DNA of 64,000 bases from Salinisphaera sp963835375 (GTDB lineage Bacteria > Pseudomonadota > Gammaproteobacteria > Nevskiales > Salinisphaeraceae), in the NCBI GenBank assembly GCA_963835375.1, contig CAWIGB010000032.1, positions 122,143-186,142 of the forward strand, read 5' to 3'. The translations under genes and the position numbers were made by a program. This document shows, piece after piece, positions 9,388 through 18,986 of this stretch (within the stretch, counting starts at the first letter, position 1; every line of letters begins with the position of its first letter). A model generated the notes under the pieces. It ran no database searches, was not told the origin of the DNA, and saw nothing but the letters and a program-made list of their open reading frames with translations.

Positions 9388-9524
9388 GGTGCTCTCGGAT
9401 AGACGCGGCTTCCACACTCAGTCAGGCGCATGCGCCGGCGGCCACGGCGGCCGGGACGTCGCCGCGCACCCGCGAGCGGGCGAAACGCGATAGCATGCGC
9501 GCCTGATTGTCTCCCCCGTGCGTC

Positions 9525-9971
9525 ATGCAGAGTATTCACGTCGACCGGATTTTCGAATCCGACCCGGACACGGTGTTCGATGTCCTTGCCGATCACCCCG
9601 GCTACGCCCGGTTGCCGGGCGTGCGGCGCGCCTTCCTGCGCACCGAGGGCACGCCCGAGCGTAACGGGGTCGGCGCCGAGCGCGTGCTCCGATTGCCGGC
9701 AATGACCTTCGTCGAACGCATCACCGAGTACGAACCGGGCCGGTCGCTGGCCTACCGGATCATCGAGTCGCCGTTGCCGATGCAGCATATCGGCGCGCGC
9801 CTGCTGATCGAGCCGCTGACCGGAGGCCGGCGCTGTCGTGTGCACTGGACCTCGCGCCTGCGCGCCACCACCCCGCTGGGCGCCGACCTCACCGCGACGG
9901 TGTTCGCCGCGCAGATGCGACTGGCCTATCGCGGCGCGCTGGAAGTCTGGGCGCGTCGCCTAGGCGGCTAG
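9525..9971 (+). CDS. SRPBCC (START-like) fold protein
   Basis: A 148-residue single-domain protein of the SRPBCC/polyketide-cyclase superfamily, which binds hydrophobic ligands in a helix-grip fold. Typical are the start SIHVDRIFESDPDTVFDVLA (IxIxAPxExVFxxLAD pattern), the central EYEPGRSLAYRIIESPLP and the last long helix LTATVFAAQMRLAYRGALEV. The start ATG at 9,525 gives a complete domain. Its stop (9,969-9,971) overlaps the stop of mscL on the other strand (9,968-9,970). The ligand is unknown. Confidence 0.8.
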   Translation: MQSIHVDRIFESDPDTVFDVLADHPGYARLPGVRRAFLRTEGTPERNGVGAERVLRLPAMTFVERITEYEPGRSLAYRIIESPLPMQHIGARLLIEPLTGGRRCRVHWTSRLRATTPLGADLTATVFAAQMRLAYRGALEVWARRLGG

Positions 9972-10399
9972 GGACGGCCGTCTGCGCCACCGGTTTCGTT
10001 GCGCTCTCGCAGCGCGTCGCGAATCTCGGTCAGCAACACCTCTTCGCGGGAAGGCGCCGGCGGCAGGCTGGGCGCCTCGGCTTCCTTGCGTTTGAGCTTG
10101 TTGAGCATGCGGATGACGACGAAGATCGCGAACGCGATGATCACGAAATTGATCATCGTCTGGATGAAGCTGCCGTAATTGATCGTCACCGCGGGATGGG
10201 CATCGGCGGCTTGTCTCAGCGTGACCTTGAGATTGGCGAAATCCACGCCCCCGATGAGGATGCCGAGCGGCGGCGTCACGATATCGTTGACCAGCGAGGT
10301 CACGATCTTGCCGAAGGCCCCGCCGACGACGACGCCCACGGCCAGGTCGATCACGTTGCCCCGTACCGCGAAACTCTTGAACTCGCTCCAGAAGCTCAT
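9968..10399 (-). CDS. mscL: Large-conductance mechanosensitive channel MscL
   Basis: Pentameric inner-membrane channel that opens on hypo-osmotic shock. 143 residues, with the canonical N-terminus SFWSEFKSFAVRGNVIDLAV, pore helix GVVVGGAFGKIVTSLVNDIV, the periplasmic loop, the second helix MINFVIIAFAIFVVIRMLNK and a charged C-terminal tail ending in a short helix (EEVLLTEIRDALRERNE). The start ATG is at 10,397-10,399. It is convergent with the SRPBCC gene, and the two stop codons overlap. Confidence 0.97.
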   Translation of the reverse strand: MSFWSEFKSFAVRGNVIDLAVGVVVGGAFGKIVTSLVNDIVTPPLGILIGGVDFANLKVTLRQAADAHPAVTINYGSFIQTMINFVIIAFAIFVVIRMLNKLKRKEAEAPSLPPAPSREEVLLTEIRDALRERNETGGADGRP

Positions 10400-10629
10400 G
10401 CTGGCTGTCCTGCTGGGATGACCGATTGAGTGTAGCGCTGTCTGAACACACGCGGGAGTAGCCACCATCGCCTTGCGCGCATGCCGGTCGAGTTCCCACC
10501 AGAGAACCTGCCCCGGGTCAGGCAGCGCGCCCAATGGCCATGATATCGGCGATCGTCGGCCGCCTGGCCGCCCCATCGAGCGGCTCGGGAGGAGCGCCCG
10601 AGCCACCCCGGATGCGACCTCCACTGGCG

Positions 10630-11040
10630 CTAGTTCCAGCCGATCGGCCGATACCCGCGATCGCGCAGACAGCGATTGACGTACGCACGATAGGCCGGCG
10701 CCGGCCCATCGTCGTGGTGGAACATCTCGCGTACCAACCCCGCCGCGACACCGCCGGCGGCCCCGGCCGCCGCCCCGCGCGCGGCATTGCCGTAGATCGC
10801 GCCGGCCACTGCGCCGCCGGCCCCGCCCACGGCACCGTTCTCCACGGCGTTACGACCGACGCGACCCTTGGAATAATCCAGCCCGGCAGCGCGGGCCTGG
10901 TCGGTGCACGCTGCCACCGCCTGGTCGCCGCCGGGCGGCATGCCGCCCCCACGCGCATACAGCACGGGTTTCTGGCTCGCGCAGCCGCCCAGGCCGAGCA
11001 GAACTAACGCCAGGGCAATCAGTACACGACGATTCGACAT
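10630..11040 (-). CDS. Glycine-zipper outer-membrane lipoprotein
   Basis: 136 residues with a lipoprotein signal (RRVLIALALVLLGLGGCAS; lipobox Cys about residue 20). A glycine-zipper hairpin follows (ENGAVGGAGGAVAGAIYGN and ARGAAAGAAGGVAAGLV), then a C-terminal stretch with two Cys (AACTDQARAAG earlier and YVNRCLRDRGY near the end), common in envelope glycine-zipper proteins. It probably associates with the outer membrane; its exact role is unknown. The spacing to its neighbours (about 230 bases to mscL, 45 to the GST-like gene) gives no strong operon signal. Confidence 0.8.
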   Translation of the reverse strand: MSNRRVLIALALVLLGLGGCASQKPVLYARGGGMPPGGDQAVAACTDQARAAGLDYSKGRVGRNAVENGAVGGAGGAVAGAIYGNAARGAAAGAAGGVAAGLVREMFHHDDGPAPAYRAYVNRCLRDRGYRPIGWN

Positions 11041-11084
11041 GACAACAATCTCCCGCGCCGCCGCGGCCTGGGCCGGCAACGCGA

Positions 11085-11711
11085 TCAGGCGTAATGCGTT
11101 TTCAGATGCTCGGCGATGGCGACGGGCGTGAACAACGCGTTCTCGGTGTTCGGGTCGATCAAGGTCGGGACTGGCGGATGCGCGCCGTCGACGCAATCGG
11201 GCGCCGCACGCCGGATCCAGTCGGCCGGCGCGGATGCGCCGGCCAGCACCGCTGGGCTGCGCAGCACATACGGCAGCTCCAGTGCCGCCAGCAGACCGCG
11301 CACGGCGCGGGCATGGGGATTGTGTTCATTGCTGAACAACTCGAAGAGCCACTCGGGCGGCCGCCGGTCGCGGTCGTCGGCCACCTGCATGCCGTACAGA
11401 CCGCGAACCCGCGCACCGGCCGCCACGCCGAGCCTGCCGGCGGCCTCCGGCTCCTCGCTGTGATCGCCCCGACGATCCAGATGACGGACGATATCGCCGG
11501 ACTCGTACAACACCGTGTCGGTGGCGTCATCGACAAGCAGCGGAAACTGCTGGCGACCGCCCACCGCTTCGGCCTGGGGACGAAACCGCCGACCGCCGCG
11601 CGGACACGGGAAAACCACGGCATCGAGCACGCGGTCCATCAGCGCTTCGCGTACCCGGCCGCAGAACGGGCAACCTTCGTACTCGTAGAGATACAGCATG
11701 ATTTCGATCAT
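11085..11711 (-). CDS. Tandem glutathione S-transferase N-domain (thioredoxin-fold) protein
   Basis: About 208 residues made of two glutaredoxin/GST-N type domains rather than one GST-N and one GST-C. Domain one starts MLYLYEYEGCPFCGRVREAL with a CPFC motif and ends with QQFPLLVDDATDTVLYESGDIVRHL. Domain two runs from LFELFSNEHNPHARAVRGLL to PVPTLIDPNTENALFTPVAIAEHL. This arrangement is known in uncharacterised proteobacterial GST-like proteins and suggests glutathione binding. The start could be 11,711 (MIEIM) or 11,699 (MLYLYE). The gene is divergent from queA with 91 bases between. Confidence 0.75.
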   Translation of the reverse strand: MIEIMLYLYEYEGCPFCGRVREALMDRVLDAVVFPCPRGGRRFRPQAEAVGGRQQFPLLVDDATDTVLYESGDIVRHLDRRGDHSEEPEAAGRLGVAAGARVRGLYGMQVADDRDRRPPEWLFELFSNEHNPHARAVRGLLAALELPYVLRSPAVLAGASAPADWIRRAAPDCVDGAHPPVPTLIDPNTENALFTPVAIAEHLKTHYA

Positions 11712-11802
11712 ACCGCATGGCGCGGCACGCGCAGGGCGGGCCACCGGTTGTTCCTCGGCCTCGAGCCCGCCACAATCGCCGCGCCCCCGCCGGACAGCAA
11801 TC

Positions 11803-12825
11803 ATGGACAAACGCGATTTCGATTACATCCTGCCCGAGGCCTCGATCGCTCAGGCGCCGCTGGCCGAGCGTCGGGCTTCTCGCCTGCTGGCGCTGGACCG
11901 GCGACGCGGATCGGTGGACGACCGGCGCGTGGTGGACTTGCCCGAGCTGCTTGATCGAAACGACCTGCTGGTGTTCAACGACACCCGCGTACTCGCCGCG
12001 CGCATGCATGGCCACAAGGCCAGCGGCGGCGCGGTGGAAGTCATGCTCGAGCGCATCCTCGACAGTACCCACCTGACCGCGAAGATCCGGGCCAACAAGC
12101 CACCGCGTGCCGGAACCGAAATCATGGTCGGCGACTATCGCCTGACCGTCGTCGCCCGGCGCGGGGAGCTGTACACCCTCGCCCTGACCGGCGACGCCTC
12201 GGTACATGATGTGCTGGCAGCCCACGGCCACATGCCGCTGCCGCCTTATATCCGCCGGCCGGATGAAATCGCTGATCGCGAGCGCTATCAGACCGTATGG
12301 GCCCGCCACGACGGCGCCGTGGCCGCGCCCACGGCCGGCCTGCATTTCGATGACGTGCTGCTTGAGGCACTCGCCGCGCGCGGCGTGAATTTCGGCTACG
12401 TGACGCTGCACGTGGGATCCGGCACCTACCAGCGCCTGCGTGAAGGCGACGTCCGCGACCAGACGCTGCATGCCGAACGCCTGGAGGTGGACCGCCTCCT
12501 GTGCGATCAGGCAGCGGCCGCGCGGGCGGCCGGCGCGCGTGTGATCGCCGTGGGCACCACCGCCGTACGCAGCCTGGAGACCGCCGCACGCGCCCACGAC
12601 GGCCAGCTCGGCCCGTACTCGGGCGAAACCCAGCTGTTCCTTAAACCGGGTGACATTTTCCATGCGGTGGATGCGATCTTCACCAATTTCCACGAACCGC
12701 AGTCGAGCCTGTTGATGCTGGTCGCAGCCTTTGCCGGGCGAGCGCACGTACTGGACGCCTATGCCCATGCGGTGGGCGCCGGCTATCGTTTTCTGAGCTA
12801 TGGCGACGCGATGTTCATTGCGTAG
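11803..12825 (+). CDS. queA: tRNA preQ1(34) S-adenosylmethionine ribosyltransferase-isomerase
   Basis: Penultimate queuosine step: transfers and isomerises the ribosyl part of SAM onto preQ1 at position 34 of the tRNA to form epoxyqueuosine. 340 residues, the family length, and intact. Signature blocks are FDYILPEASIAQAPLAERRA, LVFNDTRVLAARMHG, LPPYIRRPDEIADRERYQTV, AAPTAGLHFDDVLL, TLHVGSGTYQRLREGDV, VGTTAVRSLE and the C-terminal FLKPGDIFHAVDAIFTNFHE and YRFLSYGDAMFI. No tgt, yajC or secD follows here, although those are its usual neighbours. Confidence 0.97.
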   Translation: MDKRDFDYILPEASIAQAPLAERRASRLLALDRRRGSVDDRRVVDLPELLDRNDLLVFNDTRVLAARMHGHKASGGAVEVMLERILDSTHLTAKIRANKPPRAGTEIMVGDYRLTVVARRGELYTLALTGDASVHDVLAAHGHMPLPPYIRRPDEIADRERYQTVWARHDGAVAAPTAGLHFDDVLLEALAARGVNFGYVTLHVGSGTYQRLREGDVRDQTLHAERLEVDRLLCDQAAAARAAGARVIAVGTTAVRSLETAARAHDGQLGPYSGETQLFLKPGDIFHAVDAIFTNFHEPQSSLLMLVAAFAGRAHVLDAYAHAVGAGYRFLSYGDAMFIA

Positions 12826-12847
12826 GGGCCGCCGTCCGGGCCACGGC

Positions 12848-13643
12848 CTAGATCTTCGCCCCGAGCCCCACGCGGCGGACAAAGGCCTCGATCAGGCTGT
12901 AGCACCCGAACAGCATGACGCCGATCGCCCAGACGCCAAGCAGGATCCGGCCGTAGACGCGCTGCTGCACCCAGACCAGCAGCCCCTGCAGCGCCCTTGG
13001 CATCGCTCGGATCGAGGGTGATCGCGGAATAGATCACGAAACCGCCCACGCCGATGAACAACAACCCGCGAGCCGACAGCCCGATACGGCTGATCGGATC
13101 GACCCACCACATCGCGCCCGGCCAGGCATCGAACCATTTGCGAAAACCCGCGACCGCCGCCTTGTGCAGATGCGCGATGCCGGCACCGATGATGACCACG
13201 CCCAGCGCGATGACCAGTTCCCGCCCGTAGGGCCAATCCAGCGTGGCGGACACGGCGTGCTGAACCGGCTGGCTCGATCCGCTCGACCAGTCCAGGGCGA
13301 TCTTGATGCCGGCCCAGGCCAGCGAGGCATGGCTGACCGCGCTTACCAGCAGGCCGCTACGCACCGCGATCGCGCGCGGGCCCCAGCCGTGCCGATCGAC
13401 GTCGAACGTGGACTGCACCAGACGCCAGATGCCATAAACCGCAAGCCCGGCTGCCAGCGCGATCAACACGATCGCGCCGCCGGGTTCGTCGTGCATGGCC
13501 TGGAGGTCGCCGCGTACATCCTCTGCTTCCGACAGCTCCCAGGCCGCGTGCAACGCCAAGCCGCCGAAAACAAGGTAGACGAGGCCACGCGCGGCGTAGC
13601 CTACGCGGGCCAGCCAGCGCACGGTCATTCGCGTCCATTTCAT
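12848..13643 (-). CDS. DUF1206 membrane protein, one frameshift
   Basis: Inner-membrane protein of unknown function with three repeated two-helix DUF1206 units. Each unit opens with an R-x-G-Y/L-x-A-R-G-L motif: RVGYAARGLVYLVFGG at the N-terminus, the middle unit around AIAVRSGLLVSAVSHASLAW, and RIGLSARGLLFIGVGGFV. A shift near 12,998 is needed; corrected, the C-terminus reads LLVWVQQRVYGRILLGVWAI and ends VRRVGLGAKI at 12,848. About 265 residues, the normal size. It is convergent with queA, 22 bases apart. Confidence 0.85.
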
Positions 13644-13778
13644 GCTGCAGCGGTGTCCCCAAAGTGGCAGCCGTCACGGTATCGCGCCCGGCTTGCGGGC
13701 GGATGCTAGCAAACACCGGGCGCACGCATGATCCGTATACTGGCGCATTGATCGAATGTCGGACCCCAAGAGTCGCCT

Positions 13779-13952
13779 GTGTCGCACCACACGCTATCGT
13801 TCTGGCTGCTGATCGGCCTGCTCGCGCTGCTTTTGATCGTCGGTCGATTGATCGCCGGGCGGGTCCGGTGGGCGATCCGGCGCGCCACGCCGGCCACGTA
13901 CCGCATCGCCACCCGAACCGGACGCGCGCTGTCGCGCCGGCGCGACATATGA
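13779..13952 (+). CDS. 57-residue single-span membrane protein coupled to the PAP2 gene
   Basis: A short gene that reads GTG TCG CAC CAC ... and ends in ATA TGA. The product has one membrane helix near the N-terminus (FWLLIGLLALLLIVGRLIAG) followed by a strongly basic tail (RVRWAIRRATPATYRIAT, RALSRRRDI), so it is probably anchored with the tail in the cytoplasm. AAGAG lies about six bases upstream of the GTG. Its TGA overlaps the ATG of the next gene (ATATGA at 13,947-13,952), the usual sign of translational coupling. No family recognised. The evidence is the clean coupling, the helix and the frame, so the call is moderate. Confidence 0.5.
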   Translation: MSHHTLSFWLLIGLLALLLIVGRLIAGRVRWAIRRATPATYRIATRTGRALSRRRDI

Positions 13953-14662
13953 CGGCTGCGTTCAGCGCCCGCTTCCCGCGGACCAGCGCGTGGATCGCCG
14001 GGCGCTTCGCCACGGATCGATTCACCGGGCTGCCATTGACGTTGATCGTGATCCTGGCGGGCTATCTCGTTTCGCTCGGCACCGATCTCGCCGAGGACGT
14101 GATCCAGCGCGAAGAGATCGTGCATTTCGATGCCCGGGTCAACGCTGCTCTCGCGCCCTTGCGCAACACCGATCTGCTGCATGTGTTCGCCAAGATCACG
14201 CATCTGGCCGATATCACCACGCTGGTGGCGGTCGTGCTGGTATCCACCGCTTTTCTGTGGGCGGACCGGCGCACGACCTATATACCCGGCCTGTTGATGA
14301 CGGTACTGGGCTCGCAGGCGCTGACCTATGCCGGCAAATACGCCATCGATCGTCAGCGGCCGGACTTCCTGATGTTCGCCAGCGCGGTCACGCCGTCGTT
14401 CCCCAGCGGGCATGCCACCGGCGCGATGGCGGTCTACGGCTTCATTGCGTACGCGATCGCACGCAATCTGCCGAGCGCGCGGCTGCGTTTCGAACTCGGC
14501 TACTGGTGCGGCGCGCTGATCCTGCTGATCGCCTTCAGCCGGCTCCTGCTGTCGGTGCATTTCACCAGCGACGTGGCCGCCGGTTTGCTGGTGGGCGGTT
14601 TCTGGCTGCTCGCCGGCTTCGCGCTGACCGAATTTCTCAACGATCGCGCCAAACGACGCTGA
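13949..14662 (+). CDS. PAP2-family membrane phosphatase
   Basis: 237 residues, six predicted membrane helices. The three PAP2 motifs are present: KYAIDRQRP (KxxxxxxRP), PSFPSGHATGA (PSGH) and SRLLLSVHFTSDVAAG (SRxxxxxHxxxD). Such enzymes remove phosphate from phosphatidic acid, PGP or undecaprenyl pyrophosphate on the periplasmic side; which of these it uses cannot be read from sequence. The ATG overlaps the stop of the preceding small membrane gene, so the two are probably made together. The 3' end overlaps the convergent antiporter gene by about 25 bases if that gene's end is as proposed. Confidence 0.9.
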   Translation: MTAAFSARFPRTSAWIAGRFATDRFTGLPLTLIVILAGYLVSLGTDLAEDVIQREEIVHFDARVNAALAPLRNTDLLHVFAKITHLADITTLVAVVLVSTAFLWADRRTTYIPGLLMTVLGSQALTYAGKYAIDRQRPDFLMFASAVTPSFPSGHATGAMAVYGFIAYAIARNLPSARLRFELGYWCGALILLIAFSRLLLSVHFTSDVAAGLLVGGFWLLAGFALTEFLNDRAKRR

Positions 14663-16477
14663 CGGCTGCGAGCGCCCGCCGCTTTCGTCGGGCGCGGCTT
14701 CCACTTCATCGCGCTCGAACAGTTCCTCCAGCTCGGCCGCGGCCTCGCGCACGCGCTTTGCCAGACGTTCCTGATCGTCGGCCACTTCGTAGTGCTCGGC
14801 CAGGCGTGCCTCGTCATGGGTCTTGAATGTCTTCTGGGCACGTTCGACCTCTTCGCGTCGCATGCCGAGCGCGCGCATGGTATCGCCGGCGAGCGCGATG
14901 CTGGAGAGAAACGTGTCGCGCTGGAAGACCGTCACGCCCAGGTCCATCAGCCGATAGGCATGCGCCGGCGATCACGGGCGCGGGCCACGATGGTCAGATG
15001 CGGAAAATGCGTCTGGACCATGTGTACGGTGCGTAGCGAGACCTCCACGTCGGCGATCGCCAGCACGAACACCTTCGCTTCCTCGGCCCGGGCAGCGCGC
15101 AGCATGTCCACGCGCGAGGCATCGCCGTAATAGACCTTGGCGCCGAAACGACGCACGAAATCCACTTGCGCCGGATTGGCCTCGAGCGCGACGAAACCGA
15201 TGCGCTTGGCGCGCAGCATGCGGGCGATGATCCCGCCCACGCGCCCGAAGCCGGCAATGATCACCGGGGTGCTCGGACTCGGCCGGCGTTTCGTAGTCCG
15301 GCGCCTTGTCCTCGCTCGCGCGGCGGCGATTGAACCAGGCCACGCCCTGTACCGCGAACGGCGTGAGCACCATAGACAGCGTCACCGTCGCCACCAGCAC
15401 ATCCGCCTCGGCCTGGACGAACAGATGTCCGGCCACCGCCGTGGACAGAATCACGAACGCAAACTCACCGCCTTGGCCCAGGTAGGCGGCCAGATTGCGC
15501 GAGGCGGCCCAGGACAGCCCGTGGCGCCGCGCCAGCACGCTGAGAATCGCGCCCTTGACGGCGACCAGGCCAAGTGTGAGCTCAAGCAGATACCCCGGCT
15601 GCGAGGCGAACAGGCCGAGGTTGATCGACATCCCCACGGCGATGAAGAACAGGCCCAGCAGCAGATCCTTGAACGGATCCACGTTGGCCTCAAGTTCGTG
15701 GCGATATTCCGAGTCGGCCAGCAGCACGCCGGCCACGAAAGCGCCCAGTGCAACCGAGATGCCGGTGGCTTCCATGATCGTGGCCGTACCCACCACGATC
15801 AGCAGCGTCATCGCGATGAAGATCTCCTGCATGCGCGTCGCGGCCACCACCCGCAGCACGGGCTTCAAAACATAGTGACCGCCGATCACGAGCCCGCCGA
15901 TCACGGCCGCGACCTTGGCCGTCTTCTCGATGCCGCCGAGCAGCGTCACCTCGGTATGGCCGACGGAAAACAGGGGCAGCAGCGCCAGAATCGGGATTAC
16001 CGCCAGGTCCTGGAACAACAGGATGGCAAAGGCCGATCGCCCGTGGCGCGACGTGAGTCCGCCGCGCTCGCCGAGCATCTGCAGCGCGAAGGCGGTGGGA
16101 CGACAAGGCCAGCGAAAAACCGGCCACGGCCGCCGTGCGGGCGGCAGATGCATGACCCAGGTCGCGGCCAGCGACAGTGCCACGCCGGTCGCCAGCACCT
16201 GCAACCCGCCCGAGGCCGACAATGGTCTTGCGCAGCGCCCAGAGGCGTCGCGGCTGCATTTCCAGGCCGATGATGAACAACAGAAAGACCACACCGAACT
16301 CGGCCAGATGCAGTACCTCTGTCCACCTGTCCGATAAGGCCAAGCCCCCAGGGGCCGATCACCATGCCGGCCAGCAGATAACCCAGCACCGAACCGAGCC
16401 GCAGTTTCTGGGCGATCGGCACCGCAATCACCGCAGCCGCGAGGGAAAACCACCACTTCCACCAGCGAGACACTCAA
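14637..16477 (-). CDS. Kef/CPA2-type monovalent cation:proton antiporter with RCK domain, frameshifted
   Basis: Inner-membrane K+ (or Na+)/H+ antiporter of the CPA2 family, about 610 residues. N-terminal helices include AVPIAQKLRLGSVLGYLLAG and EFGVVFLLFIIGLEMQPRRL, and the core has SAFAILLFQDLAVIPILALL and GQGGEFAFVILSTAVAG. A TrkA-N/RCK nucleotide-binding domain starts at IAGFGRVGGIIARMLR (15,220-15,262). A charged coiled-coil C-terminus follows (EEVERAQKTFKTHDEARLAE). Frames change near 16,440, 16,320, 16,210, 16,100, 15,270 and 14,950. The start is probably TTG (16,475-16,477) after GGGAG, as no ATG fits. The end at 14,637 assumes one more shift and is uncertain. KefB, KefC and YbaL are the nearest characterised relatives. 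Confidence 0.82.
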
Positions 16478-16645
16478 GTTCTTGCTCCCGAATTAGAGGC
16501 CGGTATGGCATGGCCAAGCTTAGTGGGAGCGCCCGATATGCGCGAGTGGGGTTGCAGCCCGGCGCCGCCACGCGTCAAATGACAGCAAGGCTCGGGCCAT
16601 ATGCGGCCCATCCCGGCATTCATTCCTCGAAGCGGTAACGTTCTC

Positions 16646-18024
16646 ATGGCGTCCCAGCCCGATTTCAAGCGCCCTGTCTCTTCCTCTTCCGATCTGCGCG
16701 CCCGCGCCGGACGCTTATCCAGCTCGGACATGGACGCGTTCTGGATGCCGTTCACGTCCAATCGTGAATTCAAGGCGAAACGCCGCGTTCTGGTGGGCGC
16801 CGAGGGTTGCTACTACACCGCCGAGGATGGGTCGAAGAAAGACCACACGCTGTCCGGGCTATGGTGCGCCAGCTTCGGCCACGGCCGGCCCGAGATAGCC
16901 GAGGCGATCGCCGAAACCGCGCGCACGCTCGATTACGTGCCGCCGTTCCAGTACGCGCACCCGCTCGGTTTCGAGCTGGCCAACCGAGTTAAGCAGTTCA
17001 CCCCGGACGGCCTCGATCATATCTTCTTCACCAACTCGGGTTCGGAATCGGCGGATACCGCGATCAAGATCGCCAAGGGCTACTGGGCGCGTCGCGGCCA
17101 GCCGGAGAAGAACCGGCTGATCGGGCGGATCAAGGGCTACCACGGGGTCAATGTCGGTGGCACCAGCGTGGGCGGCATCGAACCCAACCGCACCGGCTTC
17201 GGCGAACTGATGGCCACCGGTCATCTGCCGCATACCCTGCTGGAGGAGAACCGTTTCTCGCGCGGCTGTCCGGAACACGGCGCGGATCTCGCCGATGTGC
17301 TGGAGCAGCAGATCCTGGAGGCCGGGTCCGAAACGGTGGCCGCGGTGATGGTCGAGCCGATGAGCGGCTCGGCCGGCGTGATCGTGCCGCCGAAGGGTTA
17401 TCTGGAACGACTGGCCGCGCTCTGCAAAAAGCACGACATCCTGCTGATCTTCGATGAGGTGCTGACCGGCTTCGGCCGGCTGGGCGCCACTTTCGGCGCC
17501 GAGCTGTTCGGAGTGACGCCCGACATCCTCACCATGGCCAAGAACATCACCAACGGCGCGGTGCCGATGGGCGCGGTCGCGGTCACCGATGCCATCCATG
17601 ATGCCTTCATGGAAACCTCGCCGCTGGACTACGACGTCGAATTCCGCCACGGCTATACCTATTCGGCGCACCGCGGGCCTGTGCCGCCGGGCTGGCCGCA
17701 CTCGACGTGATGGAACGCGACGGCCTGGTGGCCCGGGCGGCGGAGCTTTCGCCCTATTTCGAGGAACAGTTGCACGGCTTGAAGGGCCTGAAGCATATCG
17801 TCGATATCCTGAACTCGGCCTGGCCGCCGCCTTCCAAATCGAGGCCCTGCCCGGCGAGCCCGGCAAAGCGGCCGTGGCAGATCGCCATGGCGGCCTGGGA
17901 GCGCGGCTTCTATGTGCGCTTCGGCGGCGATACGGTCCAGCTCGGCCCGCCCTTCATCGCCGAGAAGGCCGATATCGACGAGATCTGCAACGTGCTGGCC
18001 GATATCATCCCGACCATCGACTGA
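16646..18024 (+). CDS. Class III omega-amino acid:pyruvate aminotransferase, frameshifted near the 3' end
   Basis: PLP-dependent transaminase of the beta-alanine/omega-amino acid:pyruvate group, about 459 residues. Seen: FWMPFTSNREFKAKRR, FTNSGSESADTAIKIAKGYW (cofactor phosphate site), GYHGVNVGGTSVGGI, LLIFDEVLTGFGRLG (PLP pyridine Asp) and LTMAKNITNGAVPMGAV with the Schiff-base Lys. The last 115 residues need shifts near 17,675 and 17,815 (YTYSAHP then ERDGLVARAAELSPYFEEQL, then GFYVRFGGDTVQLGPPF). The substrate could be beta-alanine, GABA, putrescine or taurine; I cannot choose. It could serve polyamine breakdown at 27.9-40.8 kb, but the genes are not linked. Confidence 0.87.
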
Positions 18025-18041
18025 CACCGGGCCGGAATCGC

Positions 18042-18063
18042 GCGGCGGGCGAGCGCCCGCCGC
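18042..18063. terminator. GC-rich hairpin between convergent genes
   Basis: GCGGCGGGCG (18,042-18,051) pairs perfectly with CGCCCGCCGC (18,054-18,063). There is no T-run, so termination strength is uncertain. It lies exactly between the aminotransferase (ends 18,024) and the convergent dehydrogenase (ends 18,069). Confidence 0.5.
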
Positions 18064-18068
18064 TGTCG

Positions 18069-18833
18069 TCACTGGATGCTGTAGCCGCCGTCGATGACCA
18101 GATTGGCGCCGTTGATCATGGCCGCAGCGTCGCTGGCCAGATACAACGCACAGCCGGCGATCTCCTCCGGGTAGACGAAGCGTCGCGCCGGGATCTTTTC
18201 CTTCATCCGCTCGCCGACCTCGCCGGCCCAGGCGCGACGGCCGAGCTCGGTCAACGCCACGGTCGGCGAGATCGCGTTGACGCGGATGCCGCGCGGGCCC
18301 CATTCCGAGGCCAGCACCTTGGTCAGCCCGACCACGCCGGCCTTGCTGGTGCAATAGGCCAGATGCTTGTCGAGCGCGACTTCGGCGGCCTGCGAGGCCA
18401 TGTTGATGATCCTGCCGCCACCGGCCTGCAGCATATGCCGGCCGACGATCTGGGACAGCAGGAACACGCCCTTCAGGTTCACGTCGATGGTCAGATCCCA
18501 GTCGGCCTCGGTCAGATCCTCGGCCCACTCCAGCGCCACCACGCCGGCGTTGTTGACCAGCACATCGATGCGCCCGAATTCGCCCACCACCCGATCGACC
18601 GCCGACTGCACATCGGCACGGTCGGTCACGTCAGCCTGAATGCCGAGCGCGGCGCCGTCGCCGATCTCTGCCGCCGTGGCCGCGACTTGCTCGCTACGAT
18701 CGACCAGCGCCACCCGGGCCCCTTTTTCGGCATACAGCTCGGCGATGGCGCGCCCGATGCCAGCCGCACCACCCGTGATCAGAGCGGTCCGGCCCGTCAG
18801 CGCGAAATTCTTGTCATAGCCTTGATATTCCAT
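18069..18833 (-). CDS. Short-chain dehydrogenase (polyol dehydrogenase-like)
   Basis: 254-residue classical SDR. The NAD(P) site TGGAAGIGRAIAELYAEKG, the Asp ending strand two (RVALVDRS) favouring NAD+, NNAGV, and the active-site Ser in IINMASQAA with Y-x3-K as YCTSK are all present, as is the C-terminal SDAAAMINGANLVIDGGYSI. The opening MEYQGYDKNFALTGRTALIT resembles the D-threitol/GolD-type polyol dehydrogenases. It is last in an ABC-importer operon for a sugar or sugar alcohol, which supports oxidation of the imported polyol in the cytoplasm. The exact substrate is unknown. Confidence 0.85.
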   Translation of the reverse strand: MEYQGYDKNFALTGRTALITGGAAGIGRAIAELYAEKGARVALVDRSEQVAATAAEIGDGAALGIQADVTDRADVQSAVDRVVGEFGRIDVLVNNAGVVALEWAEDLTEADWDLTIDVNLKGVFLLSQIVGRHMLQAGGGRIINMASQAAEVALDKHLAYCTSKAGVVGLTKVLASEWGPRGIRVNAISPTVALTELGRRAWAGEVGERMKEKIPARRFVYPEEIAGCALYLASDAAAMINGANLVIDGGYSIQ

Positions 18834-18939
18834 GGGAATCACCGCCTGGAATGAACGCCTCGTCGCCGATCGAGACACGAAACAGCCCGCATCGGGGCAA
18901 TCCCCGACGATCGAACAGCGAACGAGACGGGCGGCGGCC

Positions 18940-18970
18940 GTGTCCGTCGTCCCGAGGGCACGGCGGACAC
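18940..18970 (-). promoter_or_regulatory. Stem-loop after the binding-protein gene
   Basis: GTGTCCGTCG (18,940-18,949) pairs with CGGCGGACAC (18,961-18,970) with one mismatch. It stands between the binding-protein gene and the dehydrogenase of the same operon. Stem-loops in this place commonly stabilise the binding-protein mRNA or thin out downstream transcription; that role is inferred. Confidence 0.4.
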
Positions 18971-18986
18971 GCCACCACCGGAAGGT

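Noticed and set aside
13706..14947. Long minus-strand open frame across the PAP2 phosphatase gene
   Set aside because: Only its first 80 or so codons match the C-terminus of the antiporter. The rest is low-complexity (Arg/Gln/Gly-rich) and lies opposite a clear PAP2 gene, as expected from a GC-rich shadow frame.
16646..18024. Assigning the class III aminotransferase to the polyamine pathway (putrescine aminotransferase)
   Set aside because: It is 10 kb from the polyamine locus, on the other strand, and substrate specificity within this family cannot be read from the motifs seen.
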